Of a DNA stretch of 64,000 nucleotides, positions 55,452 to 64,000 are shown one piece after another (position 1 is the first letter of the stretch; every line of letters begins with the position of its first letter). The notes beneath the pieces were generated by a model that saw nothing but the letters and a program-made list of their open reading frames with translations, had not been told where the DNA came from and did not search any database. Origin of the DNA: CANJBX01 sp035556735 (GTDB taxonomy: Bacteria; Pseudomonadota; Alphaproteobacteria; Rhizobiales; Xanthobacteraceae); contig DATMFF010000006.1 of NCBI GenBank assembly GCA_035556735.1, positions 186,001 through 250,000 of the forward strand, written 5' to 3'. Both the position numbers and the translations under genes were made by a program.

Positions 55452-56678
55452 TCACTTCCCGCTGGTCGCCCGCACTCCGACGACCAGCGCCACGGCCAGG
55501 CACCCCGCCGCCAGCAGGAACGCCGCGCCCGGCTGGCTCACGCCCCAGTTACCCTTGAGCGCGCCGGCGTAGATCACCGTGAACACCGGGGGGCCCAGCA
55601 TGTTGGCGATGCCCATCAGGCTGGCGTTGGCGCCCTGCAGCCGCCCCTGCTCCGAGGCCGAGACGCGCCGTGACATCAGCGCGAGGATCGCCGCCCCCGC
55701 GAGTCCCCACAGCGCCATCACGGGAATGCCGGCGAGGAACCACGCGCCGGTCGGCGCGAGGCCGAACATCGCGAACCCCGCCACACCGAACATGAGGCCC
55801 GCCACGAGCGCGGCGCGCTCGCCGAAGCGGCCGACCACGTGCTTGATCAGGCCTCCCTGCACGATCACGCTGCACAGCCCGATCACCGCCATCGCAATGC
55901 CGATCATCCGTTCGTCCCAGCCGTAGCGGAATGTCAGGTAAAGCACCGTCACCGTCGGCAGCACTGCGTGCGCGAACGAGTTGAGCAGGCTCACCGCGCC
56001 GAGCCCGAACAGCTCGCGGTGCGAGCGCAGCAGCGTCAGCGAGCCGACCGGATTGGCCTTGCGCCAGGCGAGCGGCGCGCGCTTCTCCGGCGATAGCGAC
56101 TCCGGGAGGATGATCAGGCCGTAGAGCCCGTTTGCGAGGCTGAAGCCCGCCGCCACCCAGAATGGCAGGCGCACGTCGATGGCGCCGAGGAAGCCGCCGA
56201 GCGCCGGGCCGAGGATGAAGCCCGTGCCGAACGCGACACCCATCATGCCGAAGGCGGCGGCGCGCTTCTCGGCGGGCGTCACGTCGGCGATGTAGGCGTT
56301 GGCGGTGGCGACGCTCGCGGCGGTGATGCCCGAGAGCACCCGTCCGACGAACAGCCACGCGAGCGAGGGCGCCAGCGCCATCAGCACGTAGTCGAGGCCG
56401 AGCCCGAAGTTGGAGGCGAGCACCACCGGCCGCCGCCCGAAGCGGTCGGACAGCGCACCCTGCACCGGCGAGAACAGGAACTGCATCAGTGCCCACACCG
56501 TGGCGAAGATGCCGTAGATTTCCGCCGCGCGTGCGTGGTCGCCGCCGACGAATTGCAGCACGAGTTGCGGCAGCACCGGGATGATCATCCCCAGCGCCAG
56601 CATGTCGAGCAGCACGGTGACGAAAATGAAGATGAACGCCGCCTGCCGCCGCGGCGCGGATATCTGCTGCACGGTCAC
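55452..56678 (-). CDS. MFS transporter, TetA/DHA1-like
   Basis: 408 residues, twelve membrane segments. Motif A DRFGRRPVVLASNFG and GLDYVLMALAPSLAWLFVGRVLSGITAA resemble the tetracycline-resistance-type drug:H+ antiporters. The start is GTG at 56678 and overlaps the der stop by 4 bases (GTGA), so it is coupled to der. The exported compound cannot be told from sequence. Confidence 0.88.
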   Translation of the reverse strand: MTVQQISAPRRQAAFIFIFVTVLLDMLALGMIIPVLPQLVLQFVGGDHARAAEIYGIFATVWALMQFLFSPVQGALSDRFGRRPVVLASNFGLGLDYVLMALAPSLAWLFVGRVLSGITAASVATANAYIADVTPAEKRAAAFGMMGVAFGTGFILGPALGGFLGAIDVRLPFWVAAGFSLANGLYGLIILPESLSPEKRAPLAWRKANPVGSLTLLRSHRELFGLGAVSLLNSFAHAVLPTVTVLYLTFRYGWDERMIGIAMAVIGLCSVIVQGGLIKHVVGRFGERAALVAGLMFGVAGFAMFGLAPTGAWFLAGIPVMALWGLAGAAILALMSRRVSASEQGRLQGANASLMGIANMLGPPVFTVIYAGALKGNWGVSQPGAAFLLAAGCLAVALVVGVRATSGK

Positions 56679-58048
56679 CGCTTCTTGGCCCTGCCCGCGA
56701 ACGGGTTTTTCTTCTCGCGCAACGTGATGCGCACCGGCGTGCCCGGCAGGTCGAACGTGTCGCGCAGGCTGTTGACGAGGTAGCGCAGATAGGAATCCGG
56801 CACCGCGTCGGCGCGCGAGCAGAACAGCACGAAGCTCGGCGGGCGCGTCTTCACCTGCGTGATGTAGTTGAGCTTGAGCCGGCGCCCCGACACCGCCGGC
56901 GGCGGATTGGAATCCGTCGCTCCCGTGAACCAGCGATTGAGCGCATTGGTCGGCACGCGCTTGTTCCAGACCGCGTGCGCCTCCAGCACCGCGGTCATCA
57001 GGCGATCAACGCCGAAGCCGGTCAGTCCGGAGAGCGCGACGATCGGCACGCCCTTGACCTGCGGCAACCAGTGGTCGGCCTCGCGCTGCAGCTTGCCGAC
57101 CGCTCCGCCGCCCGTGTCCTGCAGGTCCCATTTGCTGACGCCGAGCACGAGCGCACGGCCTTCCCGCTCGACGAGGTCGGCGAGGCGCAGGTCCTGCTCC
57201 TCGAAGGAGGTCTGCGCGTCCATCAGCACCACCACCACGTCGGCGAACCGGATCGCTTCGAGCGCGTCGCCGACCGACAGCTTCTCCAGCTTGTCGTCGA
57301 TCTTCGAACGGCGGCGCATGCCCGCGGTGTCGTGGACGAGGAACTCCTTGCCCTCCCAGACGAGCGGCACCGCGATGGAATCGCGGGTGATGCCGGCCTC
57401 CGGACCTGTGAGCAGGCGGTCCTCGCCCAGCAGGCGGTTGATCAGCGTCGACTTGCCGACATTCGGCCGCCCGATCACGGCGACGCGGATCGCCCGCGCG
57501 GGGCGCGGCTCTTCCGGAGCTTGCTCTTCCGCTTCCTCGGGCAGTTCGGTCTCTTCGGGCAGCGCTTCGCGCAGCGCGTCGTAGAGGTCGGACAGGCCCT
57601 CGCCGTGCTCGGCCGAGATCGCCACCGGCTCGCCGAGCCCGAGCGCGAAAGCCTCGTAGCTGCCGGACGTTCCGACACGGCTCTCGCACTTGTTGGCGAC
57701 GACGATCGCAGGTTTGCTGGAGCGGCGCACCACCTCGGCGAAAGCGCGGTCGCTCGGCGTCAGCCCGGCGCGCGCGTCGATCATGAACAGCACCGCGTCG
57801 GCCTGCGCGATCGCGGCCTCGGTCTGCGCGCGCATGCGTCCGCTCAGGCTGTCGGGCGCCGCCTCCTCGAGGCCTGCGGTGTCGATCACGGTGAAGCTGA
57901 GATCACCCAGGCGGGCGCTGCCCTCGCGCCGGTCGCGCGTCACGCCCGGCGTGTCGTCGACCAGCGCGATGCGCTTGCCGACGAGCCGGTTGAACAGAGT
58001 CGATTTGCCGACATTGGGCCGGCCGACGATGGCGACGGTGAAATCCAT
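56675..58048 (-). CDS. der: GTPase Der (EngA)
   Basis: 457 residues with two tandem GTPase modules: the first P-loop GRPNVGKS (9-16), the second near residue 190 (IGRPNVGKS), followed by a KH-like C-terminal domain. Der is needed for 50S ribosome assembly. Upstream on the same strand lie the Gln/Pro-rich lipoprotein gene and the YfgM-like gene, a layout kept in rhizobia. Confidence 0.97.
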   Translation of the reverse strand: MDFTVAIVGRPNVGKSTLFNRLVGKRIALVDDTPGVTRDRREGSARLGDLSFTVIDTAGLEEAAPDSLSGRMRAQTEAAIAQADAVLFMIDARAGLTPSDRAFAEVVRRSSKPAIVVANKCESRVGTSGSYEAFALGLGEPVAISAEHGEGLSDLYDALREALPEETELPEEAEEQAPEEPRPARAIRVAVIGRPNVGKSTLINRLLGEDRLLTGPEAGITRDSIAVPLVWEGKEFLVHDTAGMRRRSKIDDKLEKLSVGDALEAIRFADVVVVLMDAQTSFEEQDLRLADLVEREGRALVLGVSKWDLQDTGGGAVGKLQREADHWLPQVKGVPIVALSGLTGFGVDRLMTAVLEAHAVWNKRVPTNALNRWFTGATDSNPPPAVSGRRLKLNYITQVKTRPPSFVLFCSRADAVPDSYLRYLVNSLRDTFDLPGTPVRITLREKKNPFAGRAKKR

Positions 58049-58158
58049 GCGCGCCGTTAAACCATGCCAGGATGGAATTGTCCCGCACGACGCCGGGAGG
58101 CGCGGAGATGGACGTTCGCGTCGTCCGGCCGCGCGCCGACGGGGCGATGCGGATCAGG

Positions 58159-58692
58159 CTACTGCGTCGGCCAGGGCTTGAGGTTGCCGGGCGGCGGCGG
58201 GCCCGCCTGTTGCGCCTGCTGCTGCTGCGGCGGCGGTGGCGGAGGTGGGGGAGCTGCCTGCTGCTGCGTCTGGCCGGGCCAGGGGCGCAAGGGCGCTGCG
58301 GGCGGCGACGCCTGCGCCTGTTGTGGCTGCGGCGCCTGCTGTACCGCGGGCTGCCGTTGCGGGCGCGGTTGCGCGGTGCGCTTCGGCCGCGCCTTGGCGC
58401 GCTCGGCGGCGGCCGCAGCCTTGGCGTCCTCTTCCGCCTTGCGCTGCGCCTCTTCCGCCGCGGCTGCTGCAGCCGCCTCCTGTTGCTGCTGCTCGAGCTT
58501 GTCGTGGTAGCCCTTCATCAGCTCGGGCGGGACGCCCTGCTGCACGCCCGGGACCCCCTCGGGGAACACGGGCTTGCGTTCACCCGGCAGCTTGCGCTTG
58601 CCGTCGAACATGCTGTTGAACTTCGCGTCGTCACACCCGCCGAGCGTGAGGCCGGCGATCACGAGCATCAGCGTGACGGCGAACGCGCGCAC
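58159..58692 (-). CDS. Lipoprotein with Gln/Ala/Pro-rich tail
   Basis: 177 residues. Lipobox LGGC puts the acylated cysteine at 20. A conserved-looking core (FDGKRKLPGERKPVFPEGVPG, QGVPPELMKGYHD) is followed by a poly-Gln/Ala/Pro tail with PPPPPPPP and QQQQ runs. The KLPGER stretch recalls the short leader of alphaproteobacterial BamB-type proteins, but no beta-propeller follows. It lies between the YfgM-like gene and der on the same strand. Confidence 0.7.
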   Translation of the reverse strand: MRAFAVTLMLVIAGLTLGGCDDAKFNSMFDGKRKLPGERKPVFPEGVPGVQQGVPPELMKGYHDKLEQQQQEAAAAAAAEEAQRKAEEDAKAAAAAERAKARPKRTAQPRPQRQPAVQQAPQPQQAQASPPAAPLRPWPGQTQQQAAPPPPPPPPQQQQAQQAGPPPPGNLKPWPTQ

Positions 58693-58697
58693 TGCCG

Positions 58698-59348
58698 CTA
58701 GCCCTTCGGGCCTTCGGTGAGCGTCGCCAGCACGTCGAGGCGCGCGCGGATGCCCTGCGGCGTCTCGGCATCGCTGAGCGCCGTATCGATCCAGCGCTTG
58801 GCGGCGGCGTTGTCGGATGCGCGCACCGCAGCGACGGCCAAAAGCTCGCGCGCGGTGTGGCGGAACGTCTTGCCCGCGGCGGCCATCGGCTCGAGCCGCT
58901 GCGTGATTTCGGCGAGCGGCGCGCTGTCGACCAGCAGCAGCGCGGCGCGCAGTGACGCCAGCTCCTGCAGCAGCGGATCGACCGAAGCGTCCTTCGCGAT
59001 GGCGTCATAGGCGGCAACTGCCGCGGCGCGGTCGCGCTCGCCCAGCAGCGCGGCGTCACGCAGACGCGCCAGCACGCGATAGCCGGCGGTACCCTCACTG
59101 GCGACCTTGCCGAACGCGGCTTCCGCCTCGCTCAGCTTGCCCTGCTCGACGAGAGCGGCTGCGGCGTCGTACGCCGAGCCGGCTTCGGCGGCCTTCTTGG
59201 TCTCCCACCATTGCCAGCCCCGCCAGCCGCCGATCGCGAGCACCAGCACGATGGCGGCCGCGACCGCGAGCCCCCCGTACCGGTCCCACAGCTTCCTGAG
59301 CTGTTCCCGGCGGATTTCCTCGTCGACTTCGGTGAAAATGTCGGACAC
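58698..59348 (-). CDS. YfgM-like TPR protein (putative SecYEG/periplasmic quality-control ancillary subunit)
   Basis: 216 residues. MSDIFTEVDEEIRREQLRKLWDRYG at the N-terminus, a membrane helix (27-44), then TPR-like helices in the periplasm. E. coli YfgM works with PpiD at the Sec translocon. The name comes from the TPR_21/YfgM family; the role here is inferred. It is the first gene of the unit that leads to der. Confidence 0.8.
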   Translation of the reverse strand: MSDIFTEVDEEIRREQLRKLWDRYGGLAVAAAIVLVLAIGGWRGWQWWETKKAAEAGSAYDAAAALVEQGKLSEAEAAFGKVASEGTAGYRVLARLRDAALLGERDRAAAVAAYDAIAKDASVDPLLQELASLRAALLLVDSAPLAEITQRLEPMAAAGKTFRHTARELLAVAAVRASDNAAAKRWIDTALSDAETPQGIRARLDVLATLTEGPKG

Positions 59349-59484
59349 GCGGGCCCCTTAACGACGCAGCCGGCCCACCCCGGTCCGGCACTCTGCGGCT
59401 AACCTATCGATGTGGCGCGGGCAAGGCAAAACGCCTGCGACACGTTCGTTAAGATGTTGGTTGAAGGGCGGGTTTCGCCCGCGC

Positions 59485-60324
59485 TCACTTCGCCTTGGCA
59501 GGCGTCTTTGACCTCATCCCATAGGTATGGTCGGCGGCCGGGAAGGCGCGCGAGCGCACCTCCGCCGCATAGGCCGCAACCGCCCTGTCAATCGCCGGCC
59601 CGAGATCGCTGTAGCGCTTGACGAATTTGGGCGCGCGCGGCGACAGACCCAGCATGTCCTCGAGCACCAGGACCTGGCCATCGCAGGCGGCGCTCGCCCC
59701 GATGCCGATGGTCGGAATCGCCACCTCGCGCGTGATCTTCGCCGCCAGCGGCTCGGCCACCGCTTCGACCACCATCGAGAACGCGCCCGCATCCGCCACC
59801 GCGCGCGCATCGGCCTCGATCGGCTCCCACTCGCTCTCGTCGCGCCCCTGCGTGCGGAAGCCGCCGAGCGCGTTGATCGACTGTGGCGTGAGGCCGATGT
59901 GCCCCATCACGGGAATCCCGCGTTCGGTCAGGAACGCGATCGTCTCCGCCATGCGTGCGCCGCCTTCCATCTTGATGGCGCCGCAGCCCGTCTCCTTCAT
60001 CACCCGCGCCGCGGAGGCGAAGGCCTGTTCCTTCGAGGCCTCGTAGGAGCCGAACGGCATGTCGACCACGACCAGCGCATGGCGTGAGCCGCGCATCACC
60101 GCCTTGCCCTGCAGGATCATCATGTCGAGCGTGACCGGGATCGTGCTCTCGAGCCCGTGCATCACCATGCCGAGGGAATCCCCCACCAGGATCACGTCGC
60201 AGTGGCGGTCCACCAGCATGGCCGTGTGCGCGTGATAGGACGTGAGCATGACGATGGGCAGGCCACCCTTGCGGGCGCGGATGTCGGGCGCGGTCAGGCG
60301 CTTCTGCTCGATCTGTGCGGACAT
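59485..60324 (-). CDS. panB: 3-methyl-2-oxobutanoate hydroxymethyltransferase
   Basis: 279 residues. PanB makes ketopantoate, the branch of pantothenate synthesis that meets PanC. VILVGDSLGMVMHG, DMPFGSYEAS, KMEGG and GHIGLTPQSI are landmark blocks, covering the metal-binding aspartates and glutamate. Frame continues far upstream only as antisense-type sequence; the ATG at 60324 starts the family homology. Confidence 0.97.
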   Translation of the reverse strand: MSAQIEQKRLTAPDIRARKGGLPIVMLTSYHAHTAMLVDRHCDVILVGDSLGMVMHGLESTIPVTLDMMILQGKAVMRGSRHALVVVDMPFGSYEASKEQAFASAARVMKETGCGAIKMEGGARMAETIAFLTERGIPVMGHIGLTPQSINALGGFRTQGRDESEWEPIEADARAVADAGAFSMVVEAVAEPLAAKITREVAIPTIGIGASAACDGQVLVLEDMLGLSPRAPKFVKRYSDLGPAIDRAVAAYAAEVRSRAFPAADHTYGMRSKTPAKAK

Positions 60325-60335
60325 GGTCGGGGTCC

Positions 60336-60935
60336 TTACGTTCCCAGGGTCGTCTTGCCGAAGACCGGAACCCCGATCCACAGCGGATGAAACACGTAAC
60401 CGAATGCAAGAAAGATGATGGTCCCGACGACAATCGCAATGATGTCGTTCTTCCGGCCGCCCTGCGGAAAGGCCGGCGCGCCCGCATCGGAACGGTGCTT
60501 GAGTGTGATGCGGTCGACGACCGCCCAGGCGAGGATGGACCCGAACAGCACGATCGAACCGAGGTCGCCGTTCGCGATCAGGTGCGCCACCGCCCACAGC
60601 TTGATGCCGACCAGCATCGGATGCTTGAGCCGGCGCGCGATGTCGCCGCGGATGTAGGCCTCGGTCACGCTGATGAACGCCAGCCATACCAGCGGGATCG
60701 CAAGGTGGCGCGTCCACGTCGGCGGATCCCAGACGTCGATCCAGCCGAAGGCGCGGTAGCCTGCGAAGCCGAACGCGATCAGCACCAGGCCGATGAGCGA
60801 GACCAGCGAGAACACGCCCTTGTAGGCACCCATCCCCATGCGCGCGATCGCGGCCGCCCGCGCCTCGCGCCGGGTGACGAACAGATGTGCGCCGATGAAA
60901 ACGATAAGTCCCAGGATGAGGATGGCGAAGCCCAT
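60336..60935 (-). CDS. NnrU family membrane protein
   Basis: 199 residues from the ATG at 60935, with about five to six membrane segments. MGFAILILGLIVFIGAHL at the start and the central HPMLVGIKLWAVAHLIANGD are typical of NnrU. The family is named from a nitrite/nitric oxide cluster in Rhodobacter, but isolated members are common and their role is unclear. Starts further upstream would add a Pro/Ala-rich stretch with no match. It is 12 bases after the panB start region on the same strand. Confidence 0.85.
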   Translation of the reverse strand: MGFAILILGLIVFIGAHLFVTRREARAAAIARMGMGAYKGVFSLVSLIGLVLIAFGFAGYRAFGWIDVWDPPTWTRHLAIPLVWLAFISVTEAYIRGDIARRLKHPMLVGIKLWAVAHLIANGDLGSIVLFGSILAWAVVDRITLKHRSDAGAPAFPQGGRKNDIIAIVVGTIIFLAFGYVFHPLWIGVPVFGKTTLGT

Positions 60936-61114
60936 GATGTGTCCGATCGCCTCTTCCGACGCCGCTGTGGCCGCTGGCCTGCCGCCCGGCGGGGCGGCGG
61001 CCGGAGTAGAGGCGAAGCCGGCCCCCGGCGCAAGGCGGGAAGACGGCAGGCCGCGGCACGCCATTGACGGCCCCCGCCCCGCGCGTCACACAAGGTAAAA
61101 TCCGGGAGACGTCC

Positions 61115-62086
61115 ATGAACCGTTCGCTCACGCGCACTCTACTGACCGCGCTGGCCCTCGCCGCCGTCGCCCTGCCCGCCGCCGCCCAGGATTGGCCGAC
61201 CAAGACCGTGCGGCTGATCGTGCCCTTCGGCGCCGGCTCCACGCCCGACATCGTCGGTCGTCTGCTCACCGATTATCTGCAGACCAAGCTCAAGCAGCCC
61301 TTCGTGGTCGAGAACAAGGCCGGCGCCAGCGGCAACACCGGCACCGACGCCGTGGCCAAGGCCGACCCCGACGGCTACACCGTCGGCATCAGCATCGGCG
61401 GCCCGCTCGCGATCAACCCGCTGCTGTTCGGCAAGCTGCCCTACGATCCCGCCAAGGACCTCACCCTCGTCACCATGCTGGTGACGCAGCCGAGCGCGCT
61501 CGTCGTGAACGCGAGCCTCAACGTCAACAGCGTGCCGGAGCTGGTGGCGCTGATCAAAGCCAACCCGGGCAAGTACAACTTCGGCTCGATCGGCAACGGC
61601 TCGCTGTCGCATCTCGCCATGGAGGCGATCGCGCTCAAGACCGGCACCAAGATGGTGCACGTGCCCTATGCGTCCTCGCCGCAGGCGATGACCGCCGTGA
61701 TGCGCGGCGACGTGCAGATGGCCTGCCTGCCCGCGATCGCGGTCACCCCGCACCTCGCCGGCGGACAGGTGAAGCTGCTGGCGATCTCGACGGCGAAGCG
61801 CTCGGACCTACTGCCCGGCGTGCCGACTCTCAAGGAGAGCGGCATCGACGTCGAGGCCGATGCCTGGATGGGATTGATCGCGCCCGGCAACGTGCTGCCG
61901 CCTGTGGTGGCGGCGATCGGGCGCGCTTTCACCGAGGCCGTCACCTCGCAAGGCGTGCGCGAGAAGCTCAAGCCGCAGCTGATGGAGCCGATCCCCACCA
62001 CGCCGGCGCAGTTCCGCGCCCGCACCGAGGCCGACATCGCGCGCTGGAAGCCGGTGATCGACGCGGCGAAGATCAAGATCAACTGA
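61115..62086 (+). CDS. Bug (TctC) family solute-binding protein
   Basis: 323 residues from the ATG at 61115, after CGGGAGAC. Signal peptide (1-24, ending AAAQD), then WPTKTVRLIVPFGAGSTPDIVGRLL and FVVENKAGASGNTGTDAVAKA, standard Bug landmarks. The ligand is unknown. Like the first Bug gene it has no TctA/TctB partner nearby. The O-methyltransferase gene begins 9 bases after its stop, so they are probably co-transcribed. Confidence 0.93.
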   Translation: MNRSLTRTLLTALALAAVALPAAAQDWPTKTVRLIVPFGAGSTPDIVGRLLTDYLQTKLKQPFVVENKAGASGNTGTDAVAKADPDGYTVGISIGGPLAINPLLFGKLPYDPAKDLTLVTMLVTQPSALVVNASLNVNSVPELVALIKANPGKYNFGSIGNGSLSHLAMEAIALKTGTKMVHVPYASSPQAMTAVMRGDVQMACLPAIAVTPHLAGGQVKLLAISTAKRSDLLPGVPTLKESGIDVEADAWMGLIAPGNVLPPVVAAIGRAFTEAVTSQGVREKLKPQLMEPIPTTPAQFRARTEADIARWKPVIDAAKIKIN

Positions 62087-62094
62087 CGACTGCG

Positions 62095-62649
62095 ATGGCC
62101 GCCAATGACAACGACCCGTTTGCGGGGGTGCGCCAGGCCACGCTGGCGCACCTGCGCAGCCACGGATGCAACTGCTATCCCTATTTCGACGGCTCGCTGC
62201 TGGGGGTCGTCGCCGGCGCAGCGCAGGCACGGCGCATCGTCGAGCTCGGCACCGCGCTCGGCTATACGTCGATCTGGTTCGCGCACGGAGCGAAGGACGC
62301 GCACGTCGATACGATCGAGGCCGATGCCGATCATGTTGCGCTGGCGCGCGCCAACATCGCGGCGGCGGGCTTTGCCGAGCGCATCGCGGTCCATCACGGC
62401 CGCTTCGCCGATGTCCTGCCGACGCTGACGCCGTCCTATGACGTCGGCTTCTTCGACGGCCATGGCCCGACGCTCGCCGATCTGCGCCAGCTCACGCGAC
62501 TGCTGCGTCCGGGCGGCGTGCTGATCTCGACCAATCTCGATTTCGGCGGCGAAGCCGCGCGTTATCGCGCGACCCTCGCCGACCCCAAGCAATGGCTCAC
62601 CACCTTCGCCGCCGAAAGCGGGCGCACGGCCATCAGCATCAGGCTGTGA
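62095..62649 (+). CDS. Class I AdoMet-dependent methyltransferase (O-methyltransferase-like)
   Basis: 184 residues from the ATG at 62095. VELGTALGYTSIWFA is the AdoMet-binding loop, THIE-like VDTIEADADHVALARANI follows, and DVGFFDGHGPTLADLRQL holds the metal-site region of the catechol-O-methyltransferase-like fold. Shorter than many members by about 30 residues at the N-terminus. The substrate is not known. It is convergent with the aminotransferase gene, with one base between stops. Confidence 0.82.
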   Translation: MAANDNDPFAGVRQATLAHLRSHGCNCYPYFDGSLLGVVAGAAQARRIVELGTALGYTSIWFAHGAKDAHVDTIEADADHVALARANIAAAGFAERIAVHHGRFADVLPTLTPSYDVGFFDGHGPTLADLRQLTRLLRPGGVLISTNLDFGGEAARYRATLADPKQWLTTFAAESGRTAISIRL

Positions 62650-62650
62650 C

Positions 62651-63826
62651 TCACCCGCGCTTGAGCCAGGCGCCGATACGCTCCACCGCCTCGCGCATCT
62701 CGGCGGCCGGGCCCGCGTAGCAGAAGCGGACGAACTTTCGCCCCTCGAACGGGTCGAAGTCGACGCCGGGCGTCGCCGCCACGTGCGCCTCCTCCAGCAT
62801 GCGCTTGGCGAAGGCGAAGCTGTCGTCGGTGAAGCGCGATACGTCGGCGTAGAGATAGAATGCGCCGTCGACGGGCAGGAATTTGTCGAGCCCCGCGCGC
62901 GGCAGACCCTCGACCAGGATCGCGCGGTTCTCTTCGTAACCGTGCTTGACCGCCTCCATCTCGGCGCGGCCATCGAACGCCGCCTGCGCGGCGATCTGCG
63001 AGAGCGTCGGCACCGAGATGGCGAGGTTCTGCTGCAGGCGGTCGATCGGCCGCACCAGCGGCTCCGGCGCGATCATCCAGCCGACGCGCCAGCCGGTCAT
63101 GCAGAAATATTTCGAGAACGAGTTGACGACCACCACGTCGTCGGAGAGCGCCGCCGCGCTCTGCGCGCGAAACGCATAGTCGAGCCCATGATAGATCTCG
63201 TCGGAGACGACCCGGATGCCGGCGTCGTGCGCGGCCGCGACGAGCGCGCGCAGCGCCTCGGCCGTCATCATGGTGCCGGTCGGATTGGCCGGGCTCGCCA
63301 CCAGCACGCCCTTGAGCGGGCGTTTGCGGTGCTCGGCGAGCAGCAGGTCGGGGGTGAGCGCGTAGCGCGTGTCGGCCAGCGTCTCGATCAGCACCGGCTC
63401 GCACCCGAGCGCGGTCAGGATGTGGCGTGAGGGCGGATAACCCGGCACCGCCAGCGCCACGCGGTCGCCCGGCTCGAACAGCGCGAGGAAGCCGAAGATG
63501 AAGGCGGCGGAGGAGCCGGTGGTGATGATGATCCGCTCGAGAGGGACGTCCGTCCCGTACGTCTCGCGGTAATGGGCGGCGATGCGTGCGCGCAGCGAGG
63601 GAATGCCCAGCGATTCGGTGTAGGCGAGCCGCCCGTCGAGCGCCGCGCGCGCCGCGGCGATCGCGGTGGACGGCGCCGGCGCCGCCGGCTGTCCGACTTC
63701 CATGTGGATGACGCGGACGCCGCGCTCCTCGAGCCGCGCAGCCGCGGCCACGACGTCCATCACCATGAACGGCGGCACATCGCTGCGCGCGGAGGCGGTG
63801 ATGAGCCGTTTGGCCGCATCCAGCAT
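62651..63826 (-). CDS. Pyridoxal-phosphate-dependent aminotransferase (class I/II)
   Basis: 391 residues. The PLP-binding lysine is K239 in NSFSKYFCMTGWRVGW; NPTG (181-184) and VSDEIYHGL are the cofactor contacts. The C-terminal arginine is in KFVRFCYAG. This is the aspartate aminotransferase superfamily, of the AspC/valine-pyruvate type. The exact amino acid is unknown. The right flank holds only a short possible start of another gene. Confidence 0.92.
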   Translation of the reverse strand: MLDAAKRLITASARSDVPPFMVMDVVAAAARLEERGVRVIHMEVGQPAAPAPSTAIAAARAALDGRLAYTESLGIPSLRARIAAHYRETYGTDVPLERIIITTGSSAAFIFGFLALFEPGDRVALAVPGYPPSRHILTALGCEPVLIETLADTRYALTPDLLLAEHRKRPLKGVLVASPANPTGTMMTAEALRALVAAAHDAGIRVVSDEIYHGLDYAFRAQSAAALSDDVVVVNSFSKYFCMTGWRVGWMIAPEPLVRPIDRLQQNLAISVPTLSQIAAQAAFDGRAEMEAVKHGYEENRAILVEGLPRAGLDKFLPVDGAFYLYADVSRFTDDSFAFAKRMLEEAHVAATPGVDFDPFEGRKFVRFCYAGPAAEMREAVERIGAWLKRG

Positions 63827-63956
63827 TGTCGGATCCCGAGCAATCGCCCCGCTCCCGCCGCAATTGACGGTTTGTTGAACCGACGATTGCCCGTGCGGTC
63901 GGAGCGCCTGTTGACCCCACGTGATGGCATAACCTAGTCCTTACCGCCAAGGACCA

Positions 63957-64000
63957 TTGGACGACCCACTGGACGACGCCTTGGACCGGATGACTTTCCG
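63957..64000 (+). CDS. Possible start of a truncated gene at the right edge
   Basis: From a TTG at 63957, preceded by AAGGACCA, the frame reads LDDPLDDALDRMTF and runs off the window; an ATG at 63990 is also available. An in-frame TAA lies at 63930-63932. Too short for any family call; it may not be a gene. Confidence 0.25.
   Translation, partial: MDDPLDDALDRMTF

Noticed and set aside
60325..61269. Upstream extension of the panB frame
   Set aside because: It runs opposite or through the NnrU gene; PanB homology begins at 60324.

Overview
The window is high-GC chromosomal DNA from an alphaproteobacterium, most likely of the order Hyphomicrobiales (Rhizobiales). Gene order supports this: phasin-clpS-clpA, a DnaJ-like/VWA/MipZ cluster beside panC, rpsF-rpsR-DUF2232-rplI, fabD-acpP-fabF-mltG-yicC-gmk, and lptG-lptD-surA-pdxA-rsmA opposite pepA-holC. 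Orphan Bug-type solute-binding proteins and a cyclase-family protein suggest something near Xanthobacteraceae or Nitrobacteraceae, but the genus cannot be fixed by reading alone.

Layout. 1-5.6 kb: end of an acetyltransferase-like gene, a HIT protein, azlCD, clpA, clpS and a phasin. 6-11 kb: a D,D-carboxypeptidase with a SPOR domain, a membrane J-domain protein, a VWA protein, MipZ and PanC. 11-25.8 kb is mixed metabolism: an intradiol dioxygenase, DUF1489, a small CxC exported protein overlapping a biotin carboxylase, a class II aldolase, an HdeA-like protein, a cyclase plus Bug protein pair, an ABC-F ATPase, an S10 carboxypeptidase, holC and pepA. 26-32.7 kb: the LPS-export and outer-membrane biogenesis operon. 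32.8-39.6 kb: pirin, then gmk, yicC, mltG, fabF, acpP and fabD. 39.7-42.4 kb: the S6/S18/L9 operon with a long leader and a strong terminator. 42.4-51.8 kb: a c-type-cytochrome-like protein, a cyclopropane synthase-like methyltransferase, dnaB, alr, radA, cvpA and purF. 51.8-64 kb: a palindromic repeat, an SDR, a TonB-domain protein, a flavin reductase, an asparaginase, an MFS exporter, der, a lipoprotein, a YfgM-like protein, panB, an NnrU-family protein, a second Bug protein, an O-methyltransferase and an aminotransferase.

Most of the window is ordinary core genome. No CRISPR array, prophage, transposase, rRNA or tRNA was seen. The most unusual points are two gaps in otherwise standard operons. 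Where lptF should precede lptG, only a 47-codon ORF remains: it has the LptF start and a good ribosome-binding site, then a short tail. And fabG is absent between fabD and acpP. Other points worth a second look are a secreted Ig-like/TonB fusion with no visible membrane anchor, a single-haem protein with a long Lys/Ala/Pro/Asp tail, a structured leader before rpsF, hairpins before the lptF remnant, and an 80-bp palindromic repeat after purF.
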